The notes beneath the pieces are model-generated. The model worked only from the letters and a program-made list of their open reading frames with translations. It made no database searches and was not told the origin of the DNA. A DNA stretch of 64,000 bases, taken from positions 5,512-69,511 of the forward strand of contig CAJTVQ010000017.1 of the NCBI GenBank assembly GCA_910579935.1, given 5' to 3'. The stretch's first letter is position 1. Each line of letters opens with the position of its first letter. This document shows positions 24,025 to 32,304 of the stretch, piece by piece. The position numbers were made by a program, and so were the translations under genes. Origin of the DNA: an uncultured Lachnospiraceae bacterium. GTDB taxonomy: Bacteria > Bacillota > Clostridia > Lachnospirales > Lachnospiraceae.

Positions 24025-24058
24025 AAAACGGGTTCTTATTCAGAATCCGTTTTCGCTC
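24025..24058. terminator. Terminator of the microcompartment operon
   Basis: AAAACGGGTTC and GAATCCGTTTT pair over 11 bases (one G-U) around TTATTCA, with T-rich sequence after. It is A-rich on the left arm and can serve the convergent small gene on the minus strand too. Confidence 0.7.
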
Positions 24059-24085
24059 TTTCAGGGTTTTCCGGCCGGCTTACAA

Positions 24086-24268
24086 TCATGGCTGTGTTTC
24101 TGTTAATGGCGGTTTTTGGTATAGCTTACGGTTAATTTCCTTTTTTAACATTTCAATTTCCTCTATTACCAAATTCATATCGCCTTTTAATGCCTGTTTT
24201 TCAATCCGCTCTACTAAGGTTAACTGGTCAAACAAATTATTATTGATTTCTTTTTCATTATTTGGCAT
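24086..24268 (-). CDS. Small hypothetical helical protein
   Basis: 60 residues from the ATG at 24268, preceded on the minus strand by GCGGGGGATTTAT. The sequence is strongly amphipathic and acidic/basic alternating (FDQLTLVERIEKQALKGDM, VIEEIEMLKKEINRKLY), suggesting a short coiled coil. I do not recognise the family. A longer version from 24310 adds 14 residues with no ribosome site. It converges on pduT. Confidence 0.5.
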   Translation of the reverse strand: MPNNEKEINNNLFDQLTLVERIEKQALKGDMNLVIEEIEMLKKEINRKLYQKPPLTETQP

Positions 24269-24620
24269 ATAAATCCCCCGCTTTCTATCATAACTGCTGT
24301 TTGCTGGCACCCTTTATTATATCAAACGGCAGATAAAGTGTAAAGATTATTTGACTGACAGAAGCCGAAAATTGATTTCCGTGTCTGACAGTTCTGCGTC
24401 CGCAGAAACACAATTCCGAGAAATGGCTTGCACATAATTTCTATTTTTTGTATCATTTACATGGGCATGATGAATAAATGGAAAGGTTATGTTGATTGTT
24501 CCGGGCAGCTGTGTGAATCAGGATGAAATTCCCCAAGAGACATGAAAGCGACCCTGTTCATTATATTAAATTTGAAGAAGAAACGATATTGGAATCATGG
24601 AAGTTCGCAGGAGGCAGCAT
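24269..24620. other. Intergenic region before the DeoR gene
   Basis: Holds the leader of the small minus-strand gene and the deoR promoter. ATGTTG at 24489-24494 matches one half of the proposed operator. ATGAAAGCG at 24542 resembles the core of a catabolite-response element but the right half does not fit well. No other gene is seen. Confidence 0.45.
24428..24456 (+). promoter_or_regulatory. Predicted promoter of the DeoR gene
   Basis: TTGCAC at 24428-24433, exactly 17 bases, TATCAT at 24451-24456. Confidence 0.55.
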
Positions 24621-25400
24621 ATGTTAGCGATAGAGAGAAGAAATGAAATACTGGAGAAACTCCAAAAGGAAAAACGGGTAGTGGTCAGTGAACTAAGCAG
24701 GGCTTACGGAGTCTCGGAGGAAACAATAAGGCGGGATCTGGAAAAGCTGGAAAATGACGGGTATGTGATAAAGAGTTACGGAGGGGCAGTCCTGAATGAA
24801 AATGTGAATATCGACATGCCCTTTAATGTGCGGAAGAACACGAATGTGGTCGGAAAGCAGAAGATAGCGGAGATTGTGCGGGATATGGTGAAGGACGGGG
24901 AGCGGCTGATGCTGGATTCCAGTTCCACGGCCGTGTTCATTGCAAAGGCACTGAAGGAAGAAAAGAAGAACCTGACCATCATTACCAATTCCATTGAGAT
25001 TCTCATTGAGCTTTTTGACCGGCCGGACTGGCATGTGCTTTCGACGGGAGGGCTCGCCATGGAAGGTTCGCTGGCATTGGCAGGGCCACAGACGGATCGG
25101 ATGCTGCGTGCGTATCATGTGGATAAAGCCATCATTTCCTGTAAAGGATTTGATTTGGAGAATGGTATTACAGATTCCAATGAACTGCATGCAGGGAATA
25201 AGAAGACGATGCTGGAACGGGCGGACTGCAGGATTTTGGCCGTGGACAGTTCGAAGTTCGGGCATACGGCTTTTACGACGATTGGAGGATTGGAGAATAT
25301 TTCGACGATCATCACGGACGAAGAGCCGGAGGAACGGTGGCTGGAAGTATTTAAAAAATATCAGGTGGAGTGTGTCTGGGCATCGGAGCGCCAGTCTTAA
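24621..25400 (+). CDS. DeoR/GlpR-family transcriptional regulator
   Basis: 259 residues. The N-terminal winged helix (about 3-55) has ERRNEILEKLQKEKRVVVSE and YGVSEETIRRDLEKLE, and the DeoR sugar-phosphate sensor domain (about 75-235) has MLDSSSTAVFIAKAL and a later KFGHTAF. Effectors are usually phosphorylated sugars, here most plausibly fuculose- or rhamnulose-phosphate or a trioses product. It closes the BMC locus and is the natural candidate to bind the shared motifs at 6112 and 14954. ATG 24621 follows CGCAGGAGGCAGCAT. Whether it represses or activates cannot be seen. Confidence 0.9.
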   Translation: MLAIERRNEILEKLQKEKRVVVSELSRAYGVSEETIRRDLEKLENDGYVIKSYGGAVLNENVNIDMPFNVRKNTNVVGKQKIAEIVRDMVKDGERLMLDSSSTAVFIAKALKEEKKNLTIITNSIEILIELFDRPDWHVLSTGGLAMEGSLALAGPQTDRMLRAYHVDKAIISCKGFDLENGITDSNELHAGNKKTMLERADCRILAVDSSKFGHTAFTTIGGLENISTIITDEEPEERWLEVFKKYQVECVWASERQS

Positions 25401-25461
25401 GGTTCTTTCTGGTTCCAGGTAGAAAAGTGTAAAGCCGTTAATGAGGATTTACACTTCAATT

Positions 25462-25477
25462 GTTACTATTCATAGTC
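25462..25477. repeat. End fragment of the GTTACTATTC element
   Basis: GTTACTATTCATAGTC here is identical to the left end of the 143-bp element at 14699. The rest of the element is absent. It follows a GTGTAAA/TTTACAC hairpin (25427-25454) after the DeoR gene. Confidence 0.5.
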
Positions 25478-25504
25478 ATTTTCCACGATTTGTAAAAGGA
25501 ACTA

Positions 25505-25533
25505 TTGAAAAATTCCGCAAGTGCTAGTACAAT
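25505..25533 (+). promoter_or_regulatory. Promoter of the ridA operon
   Basis: TTGAAA at 25505-25510, exactly 17 bases, TACAAT at 25528-25533, 55 bases before the first gene. Confidence 0.65.
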
Positions 25534-25587
25534 AAAGACCAGTGAAATAACCGTAATTTCTCAGGAGCGGAAAGGACAGGGGCGGAT

Positions 25588-25818
25588 ATGCGGGAGATGG
25601 AATTCAAGATGGAGCGGCAGGGTCTGCTGGCGGCAGGGGACCATGTTACCGTAACGGAAGGCGTGCTTCCCAGTAATTACTACTATACCATAGACCCGTC
25701 TTTGGCGATGTCAGGAAATTATCCGTTTCGTGAAAGGCTTTTGGCAAGGGAAGGCACGGTCGTCAATGTGCTGGAAAACGAGAGGGGCTTTTATGTCCGG
25801 GTACAGTTTGAGGAATGA
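25588..25818 (+). CDS. Small hypothetical protein
   Basis: 76 residues, first in an operon with ridA. No recognised domain. The composition suggests a small beta-rich fold: LAAGDHVTVTEGV near the start and EGTVVNVLENERGFYVRVQFEE at the end resemble an SH3-like barrel of the KOW kind. ATG 25588 follows GGGGCGGAT; ATG 25597 is an alternative. 39 bases separate it from ridA. Confidence 0.6.
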   Translation: MREMEFKMERQGLLAAGDHVTVTEGVLPSNYYYTIDPSLAMSGNYPFRERLLAREGTVVNVLENERGFYVRVQFEE

Positions 25819-25857
25819 CGGGAATGACTGAAAATAAGAAAGACGAGGAGAAAGCAG

Positions 25858-26241
25858 ATGTTAAAAAAAGTTTCAACCAGTAAAGCGCCCGCAGCGATCG
25901 GACCTTATTCACAGGCAATTATTGCAGGAAAAACCTTGTACGCATCGGGCCAGATCCCGATTGATCCGGCTACGGGGGAAATCAAAGGCAGTGATATAGC
26001 GGAGCAGGCCAGACAGGTGATGCGGAATATCGGTGCGATTCTGAACGAAGCGGGATATTCTTATAAGGAAGTGGTAAAAACAACCTGTTTTTTGGCCGAT
26101 ATGGAAGATTTTGCGGTGTTTAACAGTGTCTATGAAAAATATTTTACGGAAAATGAAAAACCGGCGCGCAGCTGTGTCGCGGTAAAGACGCTTCCGAAGA
26201 ATGTCCTTTGTGAAGTGGAAGTGATCGCATACCATGGATAA
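25858..26241 (+). CDS. ridA: RidA-family imine deaminase
   Basis: 127-residue YjgF/YER057c/UK114 protein that hydrolyses reactive enamine/imine intermediates made by PLP enzymes. Family motifs are complete: APAAIGPYSQAI (about 10-21), YASGQIPIDP and the active-site arginine in PARSCVAVKTLPKN (near 105), with CEVEVIAY at the end. It forms trimers. It overlaps the next gene by eight bases. Confidence 0.93.
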   Translation: MLKKVSTSKAPAAIGPYSQAIIAGKTLYASGQIPIDPATGEIKGSDIAEQARQVMRNIGAILNEAGYSYKEVVKTTCFLADMEDFAVFNSVYEKYFTENEKPARSCVAVKTLPKNVLCEVEVIAYHG

Positions 26242-26743
26242 TGTGATATTGATCGGTATGCCGGGAGCCGGAAAAAGTACGGTAGGCGTGGTGCTGGCCA
26301 AGCGGCTGGGCTATGGATTTATAGATTCCGATTTGGTGATACAGGAGCATACGGGTATGCTCCTGCATCAGATTATGGAAGAAAAAGGAATAGACGGATT
26401 TCTCGGGGTGGAGAATGACATCAATGCTTCCATAAGGACAGATAAAAGCGTGATCGCAACCGGAGGCAGCGCGATATACGGAAAGGAAGCGATGGCGCAT
26501 TTAAGGAGCATCGGAACCGTTGTGTATTTAAAACTGGAGCTGGCATCCATTGAGGAGCGGCTGGGTGATCTGAATGAGCGCGGGGTAGCGGTCAGGGACG
26601 GACAGACACTGGAAGACCTGTATACGGAAAGAATCCCATACTATGAGAGGTATGCGGATATTACCGTGGATTGCGGGAACCGGATGATAAAGGATATTGC
26701 GGCGGTGATTGCAGCCGCCGTGGGAAGAAATGGAAAACTATGA
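26234..26743 (+). CDS. Shikimate-kinase-like protein
   Basis: 169-residue P-loop kinase of the shikimate kinase fold: Walker A GMPGAGKST (8-16), DSD near 32-34 and a GGS loop near 77-79. A lid-like RDGQTLEDLYTERIPYYERYAD closes the domain. The usual shikimate-binding FRxxE stretch (Arg58 in E. coli AroK) reads GFLGVEND, so that arginine is missing. I therefore call it shikimate-kinase-like rather than AroK; it could phosphorylate another small substrate. The start overlaps ridA by eight bases and the stop overlaps the next start (ATGA), so all three are coupled. Confidence 0.75.
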   Translation: MDNVILIGMPGAGKSTVGVVLAKRLGYGFIDSDLVIQEHTGMLLHQIMEEKGIDGFLGVENDINASIRTDKSVIATGGSAIYGKEAMAHLRSIGTVVYLKLELASIEERLGDLNERGVAVRDGQTLEDLYTERIPYYERYADITVDCGNRMIKDIAAVIAAAVGRNGKL

Positions 26744-27663
26744 AAAAGAAATCGATGATCAGCAGCCTGTTTTTATTTTTGGCGGCATGTATTTGGGGCT
26801 TTGCATTTGTAGCGCAGAGTGTGGGAATGGATTATATGGGACCGCTGACTTTTAACAGCGTGCGGTTTCTGATCGGCGGAACGGTGCTTCTGCCGCTTAT
26901 TTATGTCCGGATGCGGAAGCTGGTACGGGAGAACCGGGGGAGTGGGGCGGAACCGGCAGGGGACGGACCAAAAAAGGGAGCAGGCATTGCCCTGTCCTTA
27001 AAGGGCGGTATCTGCTGCGGGTTAGCCATTTGTGCGGCATCCGTTTTTCAGCAGCTTGGCATACAGTATACTACGGTGGGAAAGGCAGGATTTATTACCA
27101 CGCTTTACATTATCCTGGTGCCGTTATTCGGTTTGTTCATGCATAGGAAGATACCGGGAAAAGTGTGGATCGCCGCAGCGGCGGCGGCAGTTGGATTATA
27201 CCTGCTGTGCATTACGGAGGGATTTGCTGTCGGAAAAGGAGATCTGCTGGTCTTTGTGTGCGCGATTCTTTTTTCCGTACATATTCTGGTGATCGACTAT
27301 TTTTCACCGAAAGTGGACGGGGTGGTTCTGTCCTGCATTCAGTTTTATACGGCAGGCATCCTGTGCGGAGCGGGAGCGCTGCTTACGGAGCAGCCGTCCG
27401 GGGGGCAGCTTGTACAGGGAATGGTACCTATTTTATATGCGGGGATCATGTCCTGCGGAGTGGCTTACACACTGCAGGTGGTCGGACAGAAAGAGCTGGA
27501 GCCGACCGTGGCGTCCCTGATCCTCAGCATGGAATCCGTGGTGTCCGTTCTGGCGGGCTGGCTGCTGCTGGGACAGTCCCTTACGGTAAGGGAACTGGCA
27601 GGCTGTGTGCTGGTATTTGCGGCAGTCATCCTGGTACAGATCCAGCCGGGGGACTCCCCGTGA
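26740..27663 (+). CDS. EamA/DMT-family transporter
   Basis: 307 residues with about ten membrane segments in two EamA repeats. The first opens with LFLAACIWGFAFVAQ, and the second ends with the typical EPTVASLILSMESVVSVLAGWLLLGQ-like helix pair (about 250-275). Members export amino acids or other metabolites. It begins at ATG 26740, overlapping the preceding stop by four bases; the longer upstream frame lies inside the kinase gene. Confidence 0.87.
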   Translation: MKKKSMISSLFLFLAACIWGFAFVAQSVGMDYMGPLTFNSVRFLIGGTVLLPLIYVRMRKLVRENRGSGAEPAGDGPKKGAGIALSLKGGICCGLAICAASVFQQLGIQYTTVGKAGFITTLYIILVPLFGLFMHRKIPGKVWIAAAAAAVGLYLLCITEGFAVGKGDLLVFVCAILFSVHILVIDYFSPKVDGVVLSCIQFYTAGILCGAGALLTEQPSGGQLVQGMVPILYAGIMSCGVAYTLQVVGQKELEPTVASLILSMESVVSVLAGWLLLGQSLTVRELAGCVLVFAAVILVQIQPGDSP

Positions 27664-28082
27664 ATGTTATGCGGTGTTCGGCGGGAACTTTAATCTGGAA
27701 GAAGCGCTGACCGGGCGTGGGAACGTGGATGGGCGTACATAACGGCAGGGTCAGCTTTTCCAGAGCGTGTTTGAAAATCATTGATCTGCACATCTATTTG
27801 TCTGGCAATCTTCTTTGCCTTTTCAATGCCATTTTCAGAAATTTCAATTGCATCTTTCATATTTCCGGGATTTTTGCCATAAAGACAGGTTTTTTTCCTC
27901 CCTGCATCCGTGTGCCTGGGGTTTTATTTCCGCGGGCAATGAGCCCGGAGCCGTGTGAAAAACATAAAAAAATGGGGGTATAGTATTTAGTTTGACAGGT
28001 TTCAGGAAATTCACTTTTTGAGATAATAATGTGAATGGGTTAGTGATAAACGGGAAAGGCGGACGAAGGAGGGAGGCAGAAT
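27664..28082. other. Intergenic region with remnants
   Basis: About 420 bases without a firm gene. It contains a 56-codon minus-strand frame (27690-27860), a partial copy of the structured element seen at 417-475 (about 27925-27947) and an AT-rich leader before the chemoreceptor with a TTGACA at about 27990. No matching -10 box at the right distance is obvious. Confidence 0.5.
27690..27860 (-). pseudogene. Possible remnant of a lost gene
   Basis: From ATG 27860 (minus) the first 30 or so codons look protein-like and helical (MKDAIEISENGIEKAKKIAR); the remainder up to the stop looks random. The ribosome site is poor. I read this as the 5' end of a deleted gene with low certainty. Confidence 0.3.
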
Positions 28083-30533
28083 ATGAAAAATCATATATTC
28101 CGGACAATTAAGAGTAAAATAGTACTGATGGGCGTTTTCTCTATTTTTGCAGCGGTCAGTATAGGTATATTGGGAATTAATTCACTCAATAGAAACAGCA
28201 GCAACAGTGAAATAGAATCCATTGTCAATGAGATCGATGTGCTGCAGGCCAAAAACCTTGCACTGGAAGCCCAATATCAGTATTACATAGAACAAAGTTA
28301 TCTGGACCGTATCATTGAAAATCTTGGACAAATGATTTCGAATGCGGAAAGGCTGAAAGGTTTAACGGACCAAAAATATGAAGAAGATGTCAATAAGATG
28401 CTTAACGGGCTGGCAAGGCTCAGGGCGAACTACAGTGAGATAAGCAGTCTCAGCAGTACACGCGGGTTTGACGGGGAAGACGGATTGTATGGGCAGTACC
28501 TGGAGGCTGGCAGTGCGCTGTCAGACAGTTTTTCGGTTCTGGTGGACAAACAGGACTGGCTGGAAATTAAATGGATGGACGCTTATATGTGGACGAGCGG
28601 CGAACGTGTGGAGATTGACGGGAAAGAATATGTAAAACTGGTTTACCGGGGGCCTGTGCCGGAAAGAGCGAAGCGGGATTTTATTGCATTCCGGGTCGGG
28701 GGAACGCTTACGTATGATAAAGACTGTTATATTACGGAGGTTAAACTGGTCAGGGGCACGGAATATGAGGACATTGACCTGTCCGTGGCTGATGCCGTCC
28801 AGGGTTCCGGGCTGGCTTATGTGGACAGTGAGATTACCACATTTGATGCAGAGCCTGCGATCCGTGTCGGCTGTAACTTCAATGCGGCCAATGAAGGCTG
28901 GGAGGAATTTGCGGCACAGATTTCCATAAAGGAATATGCACCCCAGAATTACCCGGAGATAGAGTATACACTGTATCTGGAGCCAACGGATATGTCTTAT
29001 GAATACAAGTATGGCGGTTCCTATTTCGGGGTTTACAGTTATGAGAACAGTCTTGAGCAGCTTGAAGATTATGTAAATGCCTACAGTAAACTGGTGGTAG
29101 AAGGCAGGGATGTAACTGATATTTACGCAAAAACAGAAGCGCTGCTTGCAGAGATGGAAGAGAACATTCCATTGTATACGACAAGTGAGGATCTTGCGGA
29201 GGATTCACTTGGGAAGCTGAAGGCTAAGAAGGAGATCCTCCGGCAGATGAAGGAAGCGGATGATAAAATCCTTGCGTTAAAGGCGGAGAATACGGTGTTG
29301 AACGATCATCTTACCGATCTGTGCGGACTTGTTAAAAACATGGCTTCTGAGGATATGGCAGAGGTAAAGATATCCGTACAGAGAGTAAGTATCATCGTGC
29401 TGGCGCTTGCGGCGATCATACTTGTGGGCGCAACAGTATTGATAGGCAGCAGTATTGACAGGAATGTGCTTCTTTTCAGGAATGCTTTGGATAAAATAAC
29501 ACAGGGCAGGATATCGGTCCGGATAAAGACAGATGGAAAAGATGAGTTTTCACAGTTCGGAAGGAGCCTGAATATCTTTCTTGATAAGCTTACGGGCAGT
29601 ATAAGGCATTTGCAGGAAATTTCAGCGGATCTTGCAGAAGCAGGGAGTAAACTGGAAGAAAGGGCGAGCCGGACGAAGGGGGCGGCGGAAGTTGTCAGTA
29701 CGGCTTTAGATGAAATAGCCAGGGGAGCAATGGTGCAGGCCGGCGACGTGGCGGCCTCATCACTTCAGGTATCGAATATGAGGGAAAATATGCTTCAGAT
29801 CAGCGGAAGCGTAAAGGAACTATCGGGTACTTCGAAGGGGATGAGTGAAAGGGGAGCGGAAGCGACCAGAATCGTGAAAGAATTAAGCGGCACAAGTGAC
29901 AGGACTACGGAGGCATTCATGAAGATATCAGACCAGATACATCAGACGGATGCATCGGTAGTAAAGATTCAGGAAGTAGTCAATCTGATAGCAGAGATTG
30001 CGAGTCAGACAAACCTGTTGTCTTTGAATGCCAGCATTGAGGCAGCAAGGGCAGGAACGGCGGGGAGAGGATTTGCGGTAGTGGCAGGTGAGATCCAGAA
30101 GCTTGCGGAGCAGACGAATTCATCCGCCGGAATAATAGACGATATCATACAGGTATTATCGAAAGAGTCGCAGAAGACCGTCCAGTCCATCCATGAAGTT
30201 ACGGGTATGATCATGAGCCAGAAACAGAAACTGGATGAGACCAAAGTAAAATTCGGTATGGTAGAAGACGGGATCATATCCACGGACAGCGGAATGAGGA
30301 CGGTTTTGGAACAGGCTGACGTATGCGGCAGGACAGGGGCACATGTCGTGGAGCTGATGACCGGCCTGTCTGCAATAGCGGAAGAAAATGCCGCAACCAC
30401 ACAGCAGACCAATGCTTCGATGAACGAATTGAATGATGCTACGGCTTCGCTTGCAAGAACGGCATTGGAACTGAAAAAACTGTCAGAATCCGTGAAGGAA
30501 GATTTGAATTATTTTAGTACGCAGGAACAATAA
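28083..30533 (+). CDS. Methyl-accepting chemotaxis protein with large external domain
   Basis: 816 residues: membrane segment 1 (about 12-32), an external region of about 400 residues, membrane segment 2 (about 437-458), a HAMP domain and a cytoplasmic signalling domain with the hairpin tip EIASQTNLLSLNASIEAARAG. The external region is unusual: helical flanks (about 35-130 and 320-430) enclose a beta-rich block (about 155-310) with many aromatic residues (WLEIKWMDAYMW, FIAFRVGGTLTY). That block is reminiscent of a carbohydrate-binding module but I cannot name its family. Its gene lies 36 bases before a GH43 xylosidase and probably shares its transcript. ATG follows GGAGGGAGG. Confidence 0.88.
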   Translation: MKNHIFRTIKSKIVLMGVFSIFAAVSIGILGINSLNRNSSNSEIESIVNEIDVLQAKNLALEAQYQYYIEQSYLDRIIENLGQMISNAERLKGLTDQKYEEDVNKMLNGLARLRANYSEISSLSSTRGFDGEDGLYGQYLEAGSALSDSFSVLVDKQDWLEIKWMDAYMWTSGERVEIDGKEYVKLVYRGPVPERAKRDFIAFRVGGTLTYDKDCYITEVKLVRGTEYEDIDLSVADAVQGSGLAYVDSEITTFDAEPAIRVGCNFNAANEGWEEFAAQISIKEYAPQNYPEIEYTLYLEPTDMSYEYKYGGSYFGVYSYENSLEQLEDYVNAYSKLVVEGRDVTDIYAKTEALLAEMEENIPLYTTSEDLAEDSLGKLKAKKEILRQMKEADDKILALKAENTVLNDHLTDLCGLVKNMASEDMAEVKISVQRVSIIVLALAAIILVGATVLIGSSIDRNVLLFRNALDKITQGRISVRIKTDGKDEFSQFGRSLNIFLDKLTGSIRHLQEISADLAEAGSKLEERASRTKGAAEVVSTALDEIARGAMVQAGDVAASSLQVSNMRENMLQISGSVKELSGTSKGMSERGAEATRIVKELSGTSDRTTEAFMKISDQIHQTDASVVKIQEVVNLIAEIASQTNLLSLNASIEAARAGTAGRGFAVVAGEIQKLAEQTNSSAGIIDDIIQVLSKESQKTVQSIHEVTGMIMSQKQKLDETKVKFGMVEDGIISTDSGMRTVLEQADVCGRTGAHVVELMTGLSAIAEENAATTQQTNASMNELNDATASLARTALELKKLSESVKEDLNYFSTQEQ

Positions 30534-30569
30534 GAGAGTGTTCTGATAGGATGAATGGAGAAAAAGGAT

Positions 30570-32165
30570 ATGGAATTAAACGGGAATACAGGTGTAAATC
30601 CGCTTATGGGACTGGATTATCCCGATCCGGACGTGATCAGGGTCGGAAACATCTACTATATGGTCACAACCACCATGCATTTTATGCCGGGATGTGAGAT
30701 TCTGCGCTCCTATGATCTGGTGAACTGGGAACATGCCGTTTACGTATACGATGTTTTGGACGGCACGCCCGGACAGACGATGGAGGGGGAGAATAACATC
30801 TATGGAAAAGGAATGTGGGCCGCTTCCCTGCGGTTCCACGAGGGCACATTCTACATCTGCTTTGCCGCTAATGATACGGGAAGGACCTATCTGTATACTT
30901 CGGACAGGATAGCGGGTCCATGGAAAAAACGGAATATAGACGGATTTTATCATGACGGTTCGCTGTTATTTGATGAAGACCGGGTATATATTGCATATGG
31001 AAACAGGGATATTTACATTACACAGTTAAAACCGGATCTCAGCGGTCCCCTCACAGGCGGACTGCATCGTCTGGCGGTCAGCGATGCGGGGAATCCGCAT
31101 CTCGGATATGAGGGGACGCATTTTTATAAGATACGGGGAAAATATTACCTGTTTTTCATTCATTCCCTAAGGGAGAAATGGATGCGTACACAGGCATGCT
31201 TCGTGTCGGATTCCGTGGACGGGGAATTTACCGGCGGGGATGTCCTGAACGATGACAGGGGATACTGCGGGCAGGGGGTGGCGCAGGGAGGCATTGTTGA
31301 GACGCCGGATCAAAAATGGTATGCGGTATTGTTCCAGGATCACGGGGCGGCAGGTCGGATCCCCGTGCTGGTTCCCGTCACATGGAAGGACGGCTATCCC
31401 CTGTTCGGATCGGGCAGGAAGATTCCCGGACAGTTTGATATTCCCCGAAATGAAAAGGCGGGGTATGGATACCGTCCACTGGTGCAGAGTGATGATTTTA
31501 AGAAAGAACAGGGATTGTCCGGGGAACAGGAGCGGGAGCAGTATGGCTGTTATGGGTTCAGGAGCGTATGGCAGTTTAACCATGAGCCGGATATGCGGCT
31601 GGTCGGGCATGATGAGAAAAACGGCATCTTATGGATGGAAACGGGAAAACTGTGTAAAAGTCTGGTACAGGCTAAAAATGTACTGACACAGCGGATGCTT
31701 TATCCGGGGTGCGCAGGTGAAATAACCATTGACATTTGTGCACTGAAGGAGGGCGATTATGCAGGTATCTGTGCACTGCAGGGCTGTTACGGTATGGCTG
31801 CCGTGACGAAAAGGGCGGACGGACATTATGACATCGTAATGATAAGCAGGGAGGCAGAAGATGATTCCCTTCAGGCCATGCCGGAGGATACGGGGGAAGG
31901 TACGGAATGGGAGTCCGTTCCGGTGGAACAGACACAAGTCCGCCTGAAGGCAGAAGTGGATTTCAGAAGGCGGAAAGATGAGGCCCGTTTTTTTTACCAT
32001 ACCGGTAACGGGTGGAGACAGATCGGCATCACGCAGAAGCTGTATTTTAAACTGGACCATTTTGCAGGCTGCCGTTTCGGGTTGTTTTTTTATGCCACAA
32101 AAGAGACAGGCGGCAGGGCCGGATTTCGTGATTTCCGGTATCATACGGCAGTAAAAGGATGGTAG
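30570..32165 (+). CDS. Glycoside hydrolase family 43 (xylosidase/arabinofuranosidase)
   Basis: 531 residues. The five-bladed propeller starts with NPLMGLDYPDPDVIRVGN, whose Asp is the general base of GH43; the supporting Asp and the acid Glu are plausible in HDGSLLFDED and GYEGTHFYKI. A C-terminal beta-sandwich (about 330-530) is the GH43_C2-type domain found in beta-xylosidases. No signal peptide, so it acts on imported oligosaccharides in the cytoplasm. The likely start is 30570 after GGAGAAAAAGGAT; 30555 is possible. With the GH3 and GH8 enzymes nearby it indicates (arabino)xylo-oligosaccharide breakdown. Confidence 0.87.
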   Translation: MELNGNTGVNPLMGLDYPDPDVIRVGNIYYMVTTTMHFMPGCEILRSYDLVNWEHAVYVYDVLDGTPGQTMEGENNIYGKGMWAASLRFHEGTFYICFAANDTGRTYLYTSDRIAGPWKKRNIDGFYHDGSLLFDEDRVYIAYGNRDIYITQLKPDLSGPLTGGLHRLAVSDAGNPHLGYEGTHFYKIRGKYYLFFIHSLREKWMRTQACFVSDSVDGEFTGGDVLNDDRGYCGQGVAQGGIVETPDQKWYAVLFQDHGAAGRIPVLVPVTWKDGYPLFGSGRKIPGQFDIPRNEKAGYGYRPLVQSDDFKKEQGLSGEQEREQYGCYGFRSVWQFNHEPDMRLVGHDEKNGILWMETGKLCKSLVQAKNVLTQRMLYPGCAGEITIDICALKEGDYAGICALQGCYGMAAVTKRADGHYDIVMISREAEDDSLQAMPEDTGEGTEWESVPVEQTQVRLKAEVDFRRRKDEARFFYHTGNGWRQIGITQKLYFKLDHFAGCRFGLFFYATKETGGRAGFRDFRYHTAVKGW

Positions 32166-32304
32166 AAAATGGCTTTTGGGAAAGAAAAAAGCAATATATG
32201 GGCATCTTGCCGCAAATGCTAAGAAGAAAAAAACAGACGGAATGATATATACTATAGATACATAAATTCGAAGTGAATGATACGTGGAAGGAGATACGGG
32301 CAGA

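Noticed and set aside
24542..24556. Catabolite-response element before the DeoR gene
   Set aside because: The left half fits (ATGAAAGCG) but the right half departs from the consensus; too weak to list as a site.
3013..25400. A wholly new kind of microcompartment
   Set aside because: All catalytic and most shell genes match the known glycyl-radical fucose/rhamnose type; only details such as the extended shell protein and repeats are unusual.
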